In this document: piece by piece, positions 1 to 11,198 of the stretch | Numbering within the stretch: the stretch's first letter is position 1 | How the letters are laid out: each line of letters opens with the position of its first letter | Origin: Aeromonas sp. FDAARGOS 1405 | Lineage (GTDB): Bacteria > Pseudomonadota > Gammaproteobacteria > Enterobacterales > Aeromonadaceae | Direction: 5' to 3' | DNA: 64,000 nucleotides | NCBI RefSeq assembly: GCF_019048265.1 | Contig: NZ_CP077311.1 | Location: 1,820,001-1,884,000 of the forward strand | Notes under the pieces: generated by a model | The model's database searches: none | Seen by the model: the letters and a program-made list of their open reading frames with translations, nothing else | Told to the model about the DNA's origin: nothing | Position numbers and translations under genes: made by a program

Positions 1-2622
<2,622 letters not shown>

Positions 2623-2729
2623 ACAACACCCAAGAAGTGTTCTAAGGCTTGTAGCAAACCTAAGCGAACTACTAATTCAGTGATAATGACTCAGTCGTTA
2701 TTCACGTCAGCTTTCTGGATTGAAGAATT

Positions 2730-2848
2730 TGCCTGGCGGCCATAGCGCCGTGGAACCACCTGATCCCATGCCGAACTCAGAAGTGAAACGCGGTAGCGCC
2801 GATGGTAGTGTGGCATTCGCCATGCGAGAGTAGGACACTGCCAGGCAC
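2730..2848 (+). rRNA. rrf: 5S ribosomal RNA
   Basis: This 119-base gene begins TGCCTGGCGGC and ends CTGCCAGGCAC. The two ends pair to form helix I of 5S rRNA. The conserved internal block CCGAACTCAGAAGTGAAACG is present near 2771. It follows the 23S gene by about 107 bases, the normal rrn operon order, and precedes tRNA-Asp. Confidence 0.97.
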
Positions 2849-2943
2849 CTAATTAAACAGCGATGTGAAGAATCACGACGCTGGCTGCGAGGATGACACC
2901 TCAGAAGAAGCAGCACATGATTTAGCGCAAGCTAACCGAATGC

Positions 2944-3020
2944 GGAGCGGTAGTTCAGTCGGTTAGAATACCGGCCTGTCACGCCGGGGGTCGCGGGTTC
3001 GAGTCCCGTCCGCTCCGCCA
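2944..3020 (+). tRNA. tRNA-Asp (GTC anticodon)
   Basis: This 77-base tRNA has encoded CCA at its 3' end. The acceptor stem pairs GGAGCGG with CCGCTCC, the anticodon loop reads CTGTCAC (anticodon GTC), and the T arm contains GGTTCGAGTCC. It is almost identical to the E. coli tRNA-Asp. It lies at the distal end of the rrn operon, 95 bases after 5S, and is followed at once by a strong terminator. Confidence 0.98.
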
Positions 3021-3028
3021 CTAATTTG

Positions 3029-3056
3029 AAAGGCCTTCCCAGATGGGAAGGCCTTT
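3029..3056 (+). terminator. Rho-independent terminator of the rrn operon
   Basis: The AAGGCCTTCCC and GGGAAGGCCTT arms form a perfect GC-rich stem around AGAT, followed by five T. It starts 9 bases after the tRNA-Asp CCA end. Confidence 0.93.
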
Positions 3057-3111
3057 TTGCTATGGGCGATTTTGCCCAGCGACTCACAGGTTTGCACATC
3101 GGAACCAACAC

Positions 3112-3137
3112 AAAGCCCGGCTTCATGACCGGGCTTT
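3112..3137. terminator. Second, bidirectional hairpin after the rrn operon
   Basis: AAAGCCCGG pairs with CCGGGCTTT around CTTCATGA. T-rich sequence follows on the plus strand (GATGTTTTT). It may be a backup rrn terminator. Confidence 0.7.
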
Positions 3138-3431
3138 GATGTTTTTAGCGTGTTAAACAGCCTGTATTAGCATTTATCTGGAGGAAGAGAACTAAAGCCC
3201 TGTCATCTTTTCCATTTTGTATCTATATCAAGCCCTTATCTGATGGATCACTGGACATCTTAACTGGTTTACTTTTGGCCAAACTCTGTTCATGGTGCGC
3301 GATTAGGGTTGTATCTCGTTTATAACTCGGTAGAGTAAGGGCATCTTGAGTTTGCCTGTCCCGCGCCGAGTTTGCCGGGTTCCAGGTGTAACTTGGCCAG
3401 TTTTTATCAACCTTAAGTCAGTGGTATCGAT
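3138..3431. other. Intergenic region upstream of tmaR
   Basis: About 290 bases without a credible gene on either strand. The region is AT-richer than the flanking genes and must hold the tmaR promoter, but I could not choose a convincing -35/-10 pair. No repeat or structured RNA was recognised. Confidence 0.5.
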
Positions 3432-3749
3432 ATGGAACAAGTAAACAAGTCCACCTTCAGCGATGTACTGGAATATGTGCGTATGTCCCGTCGCCAGAAC
3501 AAACTCAAGCGTGAAATTGCGGATAACGAGAAGAAGATCCGTGACAACCAGAAGCGCGTGCTGCTGCTCGACAACCTGAGCGACTATATCAAGCCGGGCA
3601 TGAGCATTGATGATGTGCAGGCGATCATCGCCAACATGCGTGCCGACTATGAAGAGCGCGTGGATGACCACATCATCAAGAACGCCGAGCTCTCCAAAGA
3701 GCGTAAAGAGCTGAGCACCAAGCTGAAGGGCATGAGCTCTCACAAATAA
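3432..3749 (+). CDS. tmaR: TmaR/YeeX family PTS regulator (DUF496)
   Basis: This 105-residue highly charged protein is predicted to be mostly helical and coiled-coil. The central block [19 protein letters not shown] and the later [12 protein letters not shown] are shared with E. coli YeeX (about 109 residues), renamed TmaR. In E. coli that protein clusters at the cell poles and recruits and controls enzyme I of the sugar phosphotransferase system; that role is knowledge of the family. No signal peptide or membrane segment is visible. It stands alone, with its own terminator 21 bases after the stop. Confidence 0.93.
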   Translation: MEQVNKSTFSDVLEYVRMSRRQNKLKREIADNEKKIRDNQKRVLLLDNLSDYIKPGMSIDDVQAIIANMRADYEERVDDHIIKNAELSKERKELSTKLKGMSSHK

Positions 3750-3770
3750 GCGTTGCGTTTTCGCTTAAGA

Positions 3771-3793
3771 AACACCGGCCACTGGCCGGTGTT
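3771..3793 (+). terminator. Terminator after tmaR
   Basis: AACACCGGCC pairs with GGCCGGTGTT around ACT, followed by TTGTT. The stem is perfect and lies just after the tmaR stop. Confidence 0.88.
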
Positions 3794-3957
3794 TTGTTAT
3801 CAGCTCGGATCTCTGCCACTCCTGCAACAATCGGCTCCCCTTTTTAGAATTGCCCTGTTACCATCACCACAAAGCGGTCAATAGTTTCAAGCCATTGACT
3901 TGAAAAGACTAAGCTTGAGTGAAACACAATAAATTGCGCAACCATGGTGGGGCTGAT

Positions 3958-6900
3958 ATGGGCGCATCAGAACAGACGGATTTGACACAAGTGGCATCTC
4001 AAGATTCATCTGTCCAGACCTCGGACGGGAACCCAAAGCGCAAGCGCCGTCCCTGGTGGCGTTGGCTGTTCTGTTTTCTCTTTTTATTGTGCCTGGGGGC
4101 GGTGATCGCTCTGGTTGGCTATGAGATGAAAACCTCGAAGCTGCAATCTCAGGAGATTTCCCGCTATGCTGCCAAGCTCACCTATCAGGTCGAGCCTGGC
4201 CAGAGCAAACAGATCGCTTTCCCTGAGGATGGCCCGTTCGACAAGCGGCTCGGCTATGTGCAACTGCCGATGATGCAGGAGCGTTTGCTGCAGCGGGGCT
4301 ATGAAGTCAGCAAGCAGGTGCATTTCTCCGACGCGCTCTATGACTACGCCAGTCGTGGCTTCTTCGTGCCCTATACCGAGAAGGTGCAGGCCGGTTTGAC
4401 GCTGCACGATTGCCGCGCCGAGCCCTTCTATCAATTCAAGTATCCGACCCATCACTATCCGGATTTTGACTCCATTCCGCCGCTCGTCATCCAGTCGCTG
4501 CTGTTTATCGAGAACCGCGACTTGCTGAGCAACGAAGAGCCGTTGGCCAACCCGGCAGTCGACTGGCCCCGTTTTGCCAAGGCCGCGCTCTCTCAGGTGG
4601 GCAAGGCGCTCGATATGCAGGATCAATCTGCCGGTGGCAGTACCTTGGCGACCCAGGTGGAGAAGTATCGCCACTCGCCGGACGGGCTGACCCTGTCGCC
4701 GACCGAGAAGATCCGTCAGATGGCCTCTGCCAGCGTGCGGGCCTATCGTCTCGGGCCGGAAACCCTCGAAGCGCGCAAACTGGTCGCCTGGGCCTACCTC
4801 AACTCGGTACCGCTCTCGGCTGCGCCAGGATATGGTGAAGTCCATGGTCTGGGAGATGGTCTCTGGGTCTGGTTTGGTGCCAACGTCGATGATGTGAACC
4901 GTCTGTTGGATCCCGCCCGCAACCAGAACGCGCCGCTGGCCGAGCAGGGGCTTGCCCTGCGTCAGGTTGTCTCTTTGATGATTGCGCACCGCCGTCCCTC
5001 TTACTATCTGGCTCAGGGGCGAGAGGCATTGGCTACCCTGACCGACAGCTACCTGCGCCTGTTTGTGCAGGAGGGAATGATCACGCCACCTCTGATGGAG
5101 GCGGCGCTCAAGGCCAAGATTACGTTCCGTGACTTCCTGCAGTCCCCGGCTATCACCCGGGTGAACAACAACAAGGGGTTGCAGGTTGCCCGTACTCGCC
5201 TGAGCCGTCAGCTCGGGGTGCAGCTCTATGACCTCGACCGGATGGATCTGACGGCCGATACCAGCCTCAACATGCCGCTGCAAAATGAAGTATCCCGTTA
5301 TCTGCAGCAGTTGGCCGATCCGGCGTTTGCCGCCCAGGTAGGGCTGTTTGGCGAGCGCCTGCTCTCGCCTGAGAAGACGGGCGATGTGCGCTACAGCTTC
5401 ACCCTGTTCGAGAAATCGCCGGAAGGGTTCAAGGTGCGGGTGCAGACCGACAACACCGATCAGCCGTTCGATATCAACGAAGGCTCCAAGCTGGAGTTGG
5501 GCTCAACCGCCAAGTTGCGGGTGCTGACCACCTATCTGGAGATTGTGGCCGAGCTGCACGACAACTATGCCGGGATGCCGGTCGAGAATCTGCGTAAATT
5601 GGCTGCCGTCTCTCAGGACAACCTCAGCCGCTGGGCCATCTCCTATCTGATGACGGCTCAGGACAAGAGCCTGCCTGTGATGCTGGAAGCTGCGCTGGAT
5701 CGCAAATACTCCGCCAGCCCCAATGAGGGGTTCTTTACCGGTGGCGGCATGCACACCTTCAACAACTTCCGCCGCGAGGATAACAATCGTATTCCGACGT
5801 TGCGTGACTCTCTACGTGAGTCGATTAACTTGCCCTTTGTGCGGCTGATGCGCGATATCGTGCGCTACAGCCTCTACAAGGAGGGCAACCGTGCCCAGTT
5901 GCTGAAGGACGACAAGGATCCCCGTCGTCAGGAGTATCTGGCCAAATTTGCCGACAAAGAGGGCCAGACCTATCTGCTGCGCTTCTGGCGTAAATATCGC
6001 GGCAAGACCCCCGAGGAGCAGCTTGATACCTTCCTCGACGGTCTCAAGCCGAGTGCGGTACGTCTGGCGGCGGTTCACCGCTACCTGATGCCGGAAGCCA
6101 GCGAAGCCGCATTTGCTGCCTTCCTGGCGGAGCGGTTGCCGCGGGAAAAGCTGAGTGCGAAACGGATCAATCAGCTCTATGTGAGCTATGGCCCGGGCAA
6201 GTATTCACTGCCGGATCAGGGCTACATCGCCCGGGTTCACCCGCTGGAGCTGTGGTTGCTGGCCTATCTCAAGGAGTTTGACAAGGCAACCTTTGCCGAT
6301 GCCGTTGCTGCCAGCCGTGACGAACGCCAGGAGGTCTACAGCTGGTTGTTCAAGACCCGTCATCGCAGTGCTCGTGATAGCCGGATCCGCACCATGCTGG
6401 AGGTGGAAGCGTTTCTCGATATTCATCAGCGCTGGGCCAAGCTTGGTTATCCGTTCGACCATCTGGTGCCGTCCTTGGCTACCGCCTTGGGGAGCTCCGG
6501 TGATCGTCCGGCTGCACTGGCCGAGCTGATGGGCATAATCCAGAATGGTGGCATCCGTTCGCCGACCCTGCGGATCGAGCACCTCTCGTTTGCCAAGGGG
6601 ACTCCCTTCGAGACCGAGTTTGAGCCACAACACACCGAGGGAACCCGAGTGATGCCGGCAGAGGTGGCGGCAGCCCTGCGCAGTGCGCTCTCCAAGGTGG
6701 TGGAAGGGGGCACAGCAAGACGTATCGCCGGTGCTTTTACTCTGCAGGACGGCACTGTGTTGCAGATGGGGGGCAAGACCGGCACCGGTGATAACCGGAT
6801 TGAAACAGTAGGCCGTTATGGCAATGTGACCAGCTCGCTGGCGCGCAACCGAACCGCGACCTTCGTTTTCTATCTGGGGGATGATCACTTCGGTACCCTG

Positions 6901-7041
6901 ACCGCCTATGTACCGGGTAGCCAGTCCGACAAGTTCCGCTTCACATCTGCACTGCCGGTGCAGGTGCTCAAGGGCATGGCTCCCCTGCTGATGCCTTACC
7001 TGCAACCAGGTTCCCATACCCAGTGTCTGGCGAACCAGTGA
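3958..7041 (+). CDS. Divergent class A penicillin-binding-like protein (GT51 plus transpeptidase)
   Basis: A bitopic membrane protein of 1027 residues, probably acting on peptidoglycan. A basic stretch is followed by one membrane segment (about residues 36-57), a GT51-like region and a transpeptidase domain. Visible motifs (numbered from the ATG at 3958) are the GT51 glutamate in ENRD at 185, GGST at 226-229, transpeptidase STAK from S516, SIN from S622 and KTGTG from K940. The GT51 motifs are weak: ENRDLL rather than EDxxFxxH, and no QQ after GGST. The 318-residue gap between SIN and KTG is far longer than in PBP1a/1b. I prefer ATG 3958, preceded by GGTGGGG, to the GTG at 3919, which lacks a clear ribosome site. 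It appears monocistronic. Confidence 0.8.
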   Translation: MGASEQTDLTQVASQDSSVQTSDGNPKRKRRPWWRWLFCFLFLLCLGAVIALVGYEMKTSKLQSQEISRYAAKLTYQVEPGQSKQIAFPEDGPFDKRLGYVQLPMMQERLLQRGYEVSKQVHFSDALYDYASRGFFVPYTEKVQAGLTLHDCRAEPFYQFKYPTHHYPDFDSIPPLVIQSLLFIENRDLLSNEEPLANPAVDWPRFAKAALSQVGKALDMQDQSAGGSTLATQVEKYRHSPDGLTLSPTEKIRQMASASVRAYRLGPETLEARKLVAWAYLNSVPLSAAPGYGEVHGLGDGLWVWFGANVDDVNRLLDPARNQNAPLAEQGLALRQVVSLMIAHRRPSYYLAQGREALATLTDSYLRLFVQEGMITPPLMEAALKAKITFRDFLQSPAITRVNNNKGLQVARTRLSRQLGVQLYDLDRMDLTADTSLNMPLQNEVSRYLQQLADPAFAAQVGLFGERLLSPEKTGDVRYSFTLFEKSPEGFKVRVQTDNTDQPFDINEGSKLELGSTAKLRVLTTYLEIVAELHDNYAGMPVENLRKLAAVSQDNLSRWAISYLMTAQDKSLPVMLEAALDRKYSASPNEGFFTGGGMHTFNNFRREDNNRIPTLRDSLRESINLPFVRLMRDIVRYSLYKEGNRAQLLKDDKDPRRQEYLAKFADKEGQTYLLRFWRKYRGKTPEEQLDTFLDGLKPSAVRLAAVHRYLMPEASEAAFAAFLAERLPREKLSAKRINQLYVSYGPGKYSLPDQGYIARVHPLELWLLAYLKEFDKATFADAVAASRDERQEVYSWLFKTRHRSARDSRIRTMLEVEAFLDIHQRWAKLGYPFDHLVPSLATALGSSGDRPAALAELMGIIQNGGIRSPTLRIEHLSFAKGTPFETEFEPQHTEGTRVMPAEVAAALRSALSKVVEGGTARRIAGAFTLQDGTVLQMGGKTGTGDNRIETVGRYGNVTSSLARNRTATFVFYLGDDHFGTLTAYVPGSQSDKFRFTSALPVQVLKGMAPLLMPYLQPGSHTQCLANQ

Positions 7042-7082
7042 AACGAGCGAATTACCGCTCATCACGCAGGTAACTGACCAGA

Positions 7083-7113
7083 AAAACGGGGAGGCTGACA
7101 GCCTCCCCGTTTT
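7083..7113. terminator. Bidirectional terminator between the PBP-like gene and yidA
   Basis: AAAACGGGGAGGCTG and CAGCCTCCCCGTTTT form a perfect stem with A and T tracts on either side, so it can end transcription from both convergent genes. Confidence 0.92.
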
Positions 7114-7149
7114 CATTTCCTAATCGGGCGCAGCGGCGATCGATTGCGA

Positions 7150-7959
7150 TCAGGTGTTCAGTACGAACTGCTCGATCACCTGGGCCACACCATCTTCATC
7201 GTTGCGGGCAGTGGTGTGCTGGGCGAGATCCTTGATCTCGTCGGTGGCATTCCCCATCGCAACCCCGAGGCCAGCGTACTCGATCATGTGGCGATCGTTA
7301 CCCGCATCTCCGACGCAGATCACCTGAGCGGCGGTCAGGCCAAGGTGCTCGGCCAGCGCGGCAACGCCGGTCCCCTTGTTGCTGTGCTTGTTCATGAACT
7401 CGAGGAAGAAGGGGGCGCTCTGTACCACGGTATAGCGTTCATAGAGCTCTGCGGGCAGTCGCTCGATGGCGCGGGAGAGCTGGGGCGGCTCGTCGATCAT
7501 CATCACCTTCATGATCTGCTCGTCGGCAGGCAGGGTGGCGAAGTCGATCAGATTGATCGGCATGCCGATCAGGCGGGATTCGTGCTCGGTGTAGGTGCTG
7601 ACACGGGGGCTGATCAGGCCACGGGTGACCGAGAAACCGTGGACGTTAACCTCCAGCTCGTCGGCCAGTTTGGCGATGGCGCTGGCGTCACTGCCGGTCA
7701 GCAGCTGGCTGCGGATGATGCGCTGATCGGCAACCTGTTGTACCAGGGCGCCGTTGTAGCAGATGACGTAGTCATGCTCTGTGGTGAGGCCGAGTTCTTC
7801 CAGATAGCGGCTCATGCCTTCCAGTGGACGGCCAGAGGCCAACACTACGGTTACCCCTTTGGCGCGCGCGGCGCTGATGGCGGCGTGGGTGCGGGGAGTA
7901 ATTTGGCCCTGCGGGTTGAGCAGGGTGCCATCCATATCCAATGCGATCAGCTTGTACAT
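7150..7959 (-). CDS. yidA: HAD-IIB sugar phosphatase YidA (Cof family)
   Basis: This 269-residue cytoplasmic haloacid-dehalogenase phosphatase has almost the same length as E. coli YidA. HAD motif I is at the N-terminus (LDMDGTLL, nucleophile Asp8 and acid Asp10). Motif II is in VVLASGR, and motifs III/IV are the conserved Lys region and GDAGND near the C-terminus. The large C2 cap of type IIB lies between. In the family these enzymes hydrolyse sugar phosphates with Mg2+. The start ATG is preceded by GTGAGAG. It converges on the PBP-like gene. Confidence 0.93.
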   Translation of the reverse strand: MYKLIALDMDGTLLNPQGQITPRTHAAISAARAKGVTVVLASGRPLEGMSRYLEELGLTTEHDYVICYNGALVQQVADQRIIRSQLLTGSDASAIAKLADELEVNVHGFSVTRGLISPRVSTYTEHESRLIGMPINLIDFATLPADEQIMKVMMIDEPPQLSRAIERLPAELYERYTVVQSAPFFLEFMNKHSNKGTGVAALAEHLGLTAAQVICVGDAGNDRHMIEYAGLGVAMGNATDEIKDLAQHTTARNDEDGVAQVIEQFVLNT

Positions 7960-8073
7960 CTCTCACTACCTGAGTCTGGGTGGCCCGCCCGGTGGGGCCA
8001 AGGAAGTGGCGAGTGTAGCGAAAATCGGCGTCGGGATCACGGCCGGCACAGCGAGCTGCCGGTGTCGGTTGAT

Positions 8074-9795
8074 CTATTTGTGCCCCTCGTAAGGGGTCAT
8101 CTCCAACGTGTCATCATGAATGGTCAGACGGGTGGGGCCTCGGGTGATGGTAACCTTGCGTTTAAAGCAGGCCATCTCGACCTCGATGCCGGAGAACAGA
8201 TGCTGGGTGGCAATGACCTCCATTTGCGCCATCAAGTTCTGCATATCTTCATTGTTTGCCGTGATCTGTTCGTGGATGAGGGTCAGCTCCGCCAGCTGGT
8301 GATCGCGGATTGGTTTGAGCTTGCGCAAGGTATCAGGATTGCGTTTATCGCTGGGCAGTTGCAGCAGTTTCATCACCAGTGCCTTGACCTTGTCGAGCTG
8401 GGCCTGACACTCCAGCTGGCGCAACTTGAGTTGGTGTTCCTGTTCCTTGTGGGTGAAGTAGCCACCGAGGATCTGCAGCCGGGTATGGTTGGCGGCCTCG
8501 GCCCCCAGGCTGGGGGCCATGATTAGACGATTGGCAATGCTGGTTCCACCCAGCAGATTGCCTTTACGCATGTTAGTGTCACCCACCTTGATATCCCGTC
8601 CACTGCGGGTGTAGCAGTGGCTGAGCTGGCTCTGGATTTGTATATCTCCACCCGCTTCCAGCTGCGCGTATTGGGCATAGCTGGCGTGGATCTCCCCTTG
8701 GGCATTGAGCTGGCAAAGGTACTCTCCCTGCTCGTTGCGGCGGCCAATGATACCGTGCCGTACCGTAATGCTGCCCCCTGCTTCGATCCAACCTCCTTCG
8801 ATAAATCCACCGATGACGATGTCACCGCTGACCCGTATTTTCATGCCCGGGTTGACGTCGCCGCTGACGATTAATCCCCCCTCAAACGCAATGTGGCCGT
8901 GGCGGGCATCCACCTGCTTGACACTGAGTACCTCGTCCACTTTCATACCTGCTTTCTCCTGGCAGGGCAGGCCAGCCCTACTGGCGATCAACAAGTCGGG
9001 ATCGTCGGGGGAGATGAAGGTTCCCTCGCCAGCACTCATTGGACTGTCTTTACCATCCTTGGCAGGCAAGTCCTGACCTGTCACGGTAAAGCCGGGCACC
9101 CCGACGGTGGCAGGATGGCGGCGCATCAGCTGGGCCCCTGCCTTGACGGTGACGATGGAACCAAGATCTCGCAGATCGACTTTGCCATGATCCAGTTCTT
9201 GCGGCTTGAGGATCCGCTCGGCCGGTGTCTCCACCAGCCGCTCATAGCGAGTGTCCTGACCATTGACGGCAGGCTGGCCGTTGGCAATCACCAGCTTGAG
9301 CTGACTGCCGGGGGCGGCCTCCTTGGCTGACTGGATGGCAGCGGTGAGCAGTTGCTCACTCACCCCCTGTTTGATTTCGCTGATGGCGATCGTCTCTTTC
9401 AGCTGTTCCAGCGTCACATACTTGCCCCCCCAGTCGGCAGTGATCTGGGCGATGGCGCTCATGCGATCCTTCTCCACTATTACGGCGAGTCGGGCATCCT
9501 GACGCTTGCCGATGGGGATGGGGTTGGCAGGGACGGGGGCGGCAGGGTTGGTGAGCAGGGTATTAAGCAGGCTGATGGCCTGTTTGATCCCCTCGGGCAG
9601 CGGCTGATAGCGGCGACAGTTGGAAGCGAGCAGCAGAGCCTGCACATCCTGTTCCGTGACAGGTTTGGTGAGACCGGCGGCAATCCGCAGGCAGACCAGT
9701 TCCATATCGCTTGATAGCAGCAACCACTCTTTGCTTAACACCGCATCTCCTTGCTGGATGAGAACGGAACGATCGGCTCGTTCCTCTACTGTCAT
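8074..9795 (-). CDS. FapA family protein (DUF342)
   Basis: A 573-residue cytoplasmic protein of the FapA/DUF342 family. An N-terminal domain (about 1-230) is followed by the repetitive, glycine-rich core near GLIVSGDVNPGMKIRVSGDIVIGGFIEG that is predicted to form a right-handed beta-helix. Then comes a charged helical C-terminal part (about 440-540) with coiled-coil character. The name comes from flagellar assembly protein A, and the Vibrio relative is linked to polar flagellum control. The role here is not proven, and no flagellar genes lie in the window apart from the distant cheV. ATG follows GAGAGATTAA. Confidence 0.85.
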   Translation of the reverse strand: MTVEERADRSVLIQQGDAVLSKEWLLLSSDMELVCLRIAAGLTKPVTEQDVQALLLASNCRRYQPLPEGIKQAISLLNTLLTNPAAPVPANPIPIGKRQDARLAVIVEKDRMSAIAQITADWGGKYVTLEQLKETIAISEIKQGVSEQLLTAAIQSAKEAAPGSQLKLVIANGQPAVNGQDTRYERLVETPAERILKPQELDHGKVDLRDLGSIVTVKAGAQLMRRHPATVGVPGFTVTGQDLPAKDGKDSPMSAGEGTFISPDDPDLLIASRAGLPCQEKAGMKVDEVLSVKQVDARHGHIAFEGGLIVSGDVNPGMKIRVSGDIVIGGFIEGGWIEAGGSITVRHGIIGRRNEQGEYLCQLNAQGEIHASYAQYAQLEAGGDIQIQSQLSHCYTRSGRDIKVGDTNMRKGNLLGGTSIANRLIMAPSLGAEAANHTRLQILGGYFTHKEQEHQLKLRQLECQAQLDKVKALVMKLLQLPSDKRNPDTLRKLKPIRDHQLAELTLIHEQITANNEDMQNLMAQMEVIATQHLFSGIEVEMACFKRKVTITRGPTRLTIHDDTLEMTPYEGHK

Positions 9796-9996
9796 TTAAT
9801 CTCTCAATGATTAATAAAGCGAGTCGCCAACCCTGAGAGTGGGCAGTATTCAGATATTTCCTCTGAATGGTCAATGAATTGAAGTCAAATCGGTGATGGC
9901 GGCCAGATAAATGTGGGCGCTGTTTGGAAACGGAGTGAAAAGACGGATCGCAGCGCCAGCGACATAGGGTTGCTGGCAGGGGAGTGGCGGTTCTTA

Positions 9997-11145
9997 TCAG
10001 CTGCGCTGGGCTGTTCTGGCCAGGGTGAGGTAATCGCCGAGCACCGGCTCACCCAGCATATGGCGGCGCAGCATGTCGAGGGCGGCAAAGGCGAGGATCT
10101 TGCGGCGACTCTCCGGGTCGGGGTGGCTGACCTTGACCGTCTGACCGACGTGTTTTCCATCGGCGCTGAGTAGCAGTGGTACACCCTCAGTGCCCTCTCG
10201 CCCTATGGTCAGTTGCAGGCCCGCATCGGCGGTCGGCAGTTGCGCCAGCTCATCGGCCAGTTGCGTACTGAAGTTGGCCTCCAGCCTGGGATGGCCGTGA
10301 CAAAGCGCCAGCAGGGCGCCGCCACTCTCTCCCTCCAGCAGAGCCAGCGGTTTGCCTTGCAGCAGCGCCAGGATCTGCTGCGCCGGTTCCGTATCTCCGC
10401 TGCCAACCAGCCAGGGACGGATCGTATCCAGCAGTCGGCGCTCGGCACTCTCCATGTCAGCGGTACTGGCGTCGTGGCCGATCAGTTTCAGCTCGATAAG
10501 GGGCATGGAGGAGCGGTAACCCAGCTCGATGCCGGCTGGCCAGGGGTCGGCATCCAGCATATCGCTGAGGGCCGACTCCGAGACGCCGAAGGTGTAAAAG
10601 CGACGCAGCTCGGTATCGACTTGTGCCCCGGCCAGCTGTTTGAGGCGCGGCAGAATTTGCTCGCGCACCATCTGTTTGAACTCGAACGGCACGCCCGGGG
10701 TGAAGAAGAGCTGACTCTGGCCACTTCGCACCACAAAGCCGCAGGCGGTGCCGACCGGGTTGTCGAGGATCTCGCTCCCCTGTGGCAGCCATGCCTGTTT
10801 GGCATTGCTTTGTGCCATGGGGCGGCCACGGCTGGCGTAGCGCGCTTCGATGGTAGCGAGCCATTCGGGGAAGAGGGTGAGTGGCTGGTCAAAGGCTTCA
10901 GCTGCCGCCTGAGCGGTCAGGTCATCGGCAGTGGGCCCGAGTCCGCCACACACCAGCACCACCTCGGCGCGGCTGGCACTCTCTTGCAGCACCGTTTTCA
11001 GGTCGGTGAGGTTGTCCCCTACCGTCAGGCGACGGCGCACCTGCCAGCCCTGCTCCAGCAGCAGAGCGCTGAGCCAGGCCGCGTTGGTATCCACCACCAG
11101 ACCCGTCACTATTTCATCTCCGGTACTGATGATCTCGATACGCAT
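9997..11145 (-). CDS. CinA-like protein (YfaY type) with degenerate deamidase domain
   Basis: A 382-residue protein with two regions. Residues 1-170 form the molybdopterin-binding-like COG1058 domain (ISTGDEIVTG, CGGLGPTADD), which in CinA proteins hydrolyses ADP-ribose. The C-terminal third corresponds to the PncC nicotinamide-mononucleotide deamidase domain, but the usual AESCTGG motif reads EGESGG, so the catalytic serine-cysteine-threonine arrangement is disrupted and deamidation is unlikely. E. coli YfaY is built similarly. The ATG is read from CCAGCC upstream without a strong ribosome site. It is separated from fapA by about 200 bases and from the HD-GYP gene by about 50. Confidence 0.85.
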   Translation of the reverse strand: MRIEIISTGDEIVTGLVVDTNAAWLSALLLEQGWQVRRRLTVGDNLTDLKTVLQESASRAEVVLVCGGLGPTADDLTAQAAAEAFDQPLTLFPEWLATIEARYASRGRPMAQSNAKQAWLPQGSEILDNPVGTACGFVVRSGQSQLFFTPGVPFEFKQMVREQILPRLKQLAGAQVDTELRRFYTFGVSESALSDMLDADPWPAGIELGYRSSMPLIELKLIGHDASTADMESAERRLLDTIRPWLVGSGDTEPAQQILALLQGKPLALLEGESGGALLALCHGHPRLEANFSTQLADELAQLPTADAGLQLTIGREGTEGVPLLLSADGKHVGQTVKVSHPDPESRRKILAFAALDMLRRHMLGEPVLGDYLTLARTAQRS

Positions 11146-11198
11146 GGCTGGCTCCTTGGATTAAACGGGTGGCAACGGTTGGCCTCGGGCCAACACAA

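Noticed and set aside
2932-3126. A 64-codon frame opposite tRNA-Asp
   Set aside because: It is the reverse complement of the tRNA and its flank. Its peptide (AERTGLEPATPGVT...) is a well-known false annotation over tRNA genes.
4084-5283. A 399-codon minus-strand frame opposite the PBP-like gene
   Set aside because: A shadow of the plus-strand gene, with low-quality composition and no start signal.
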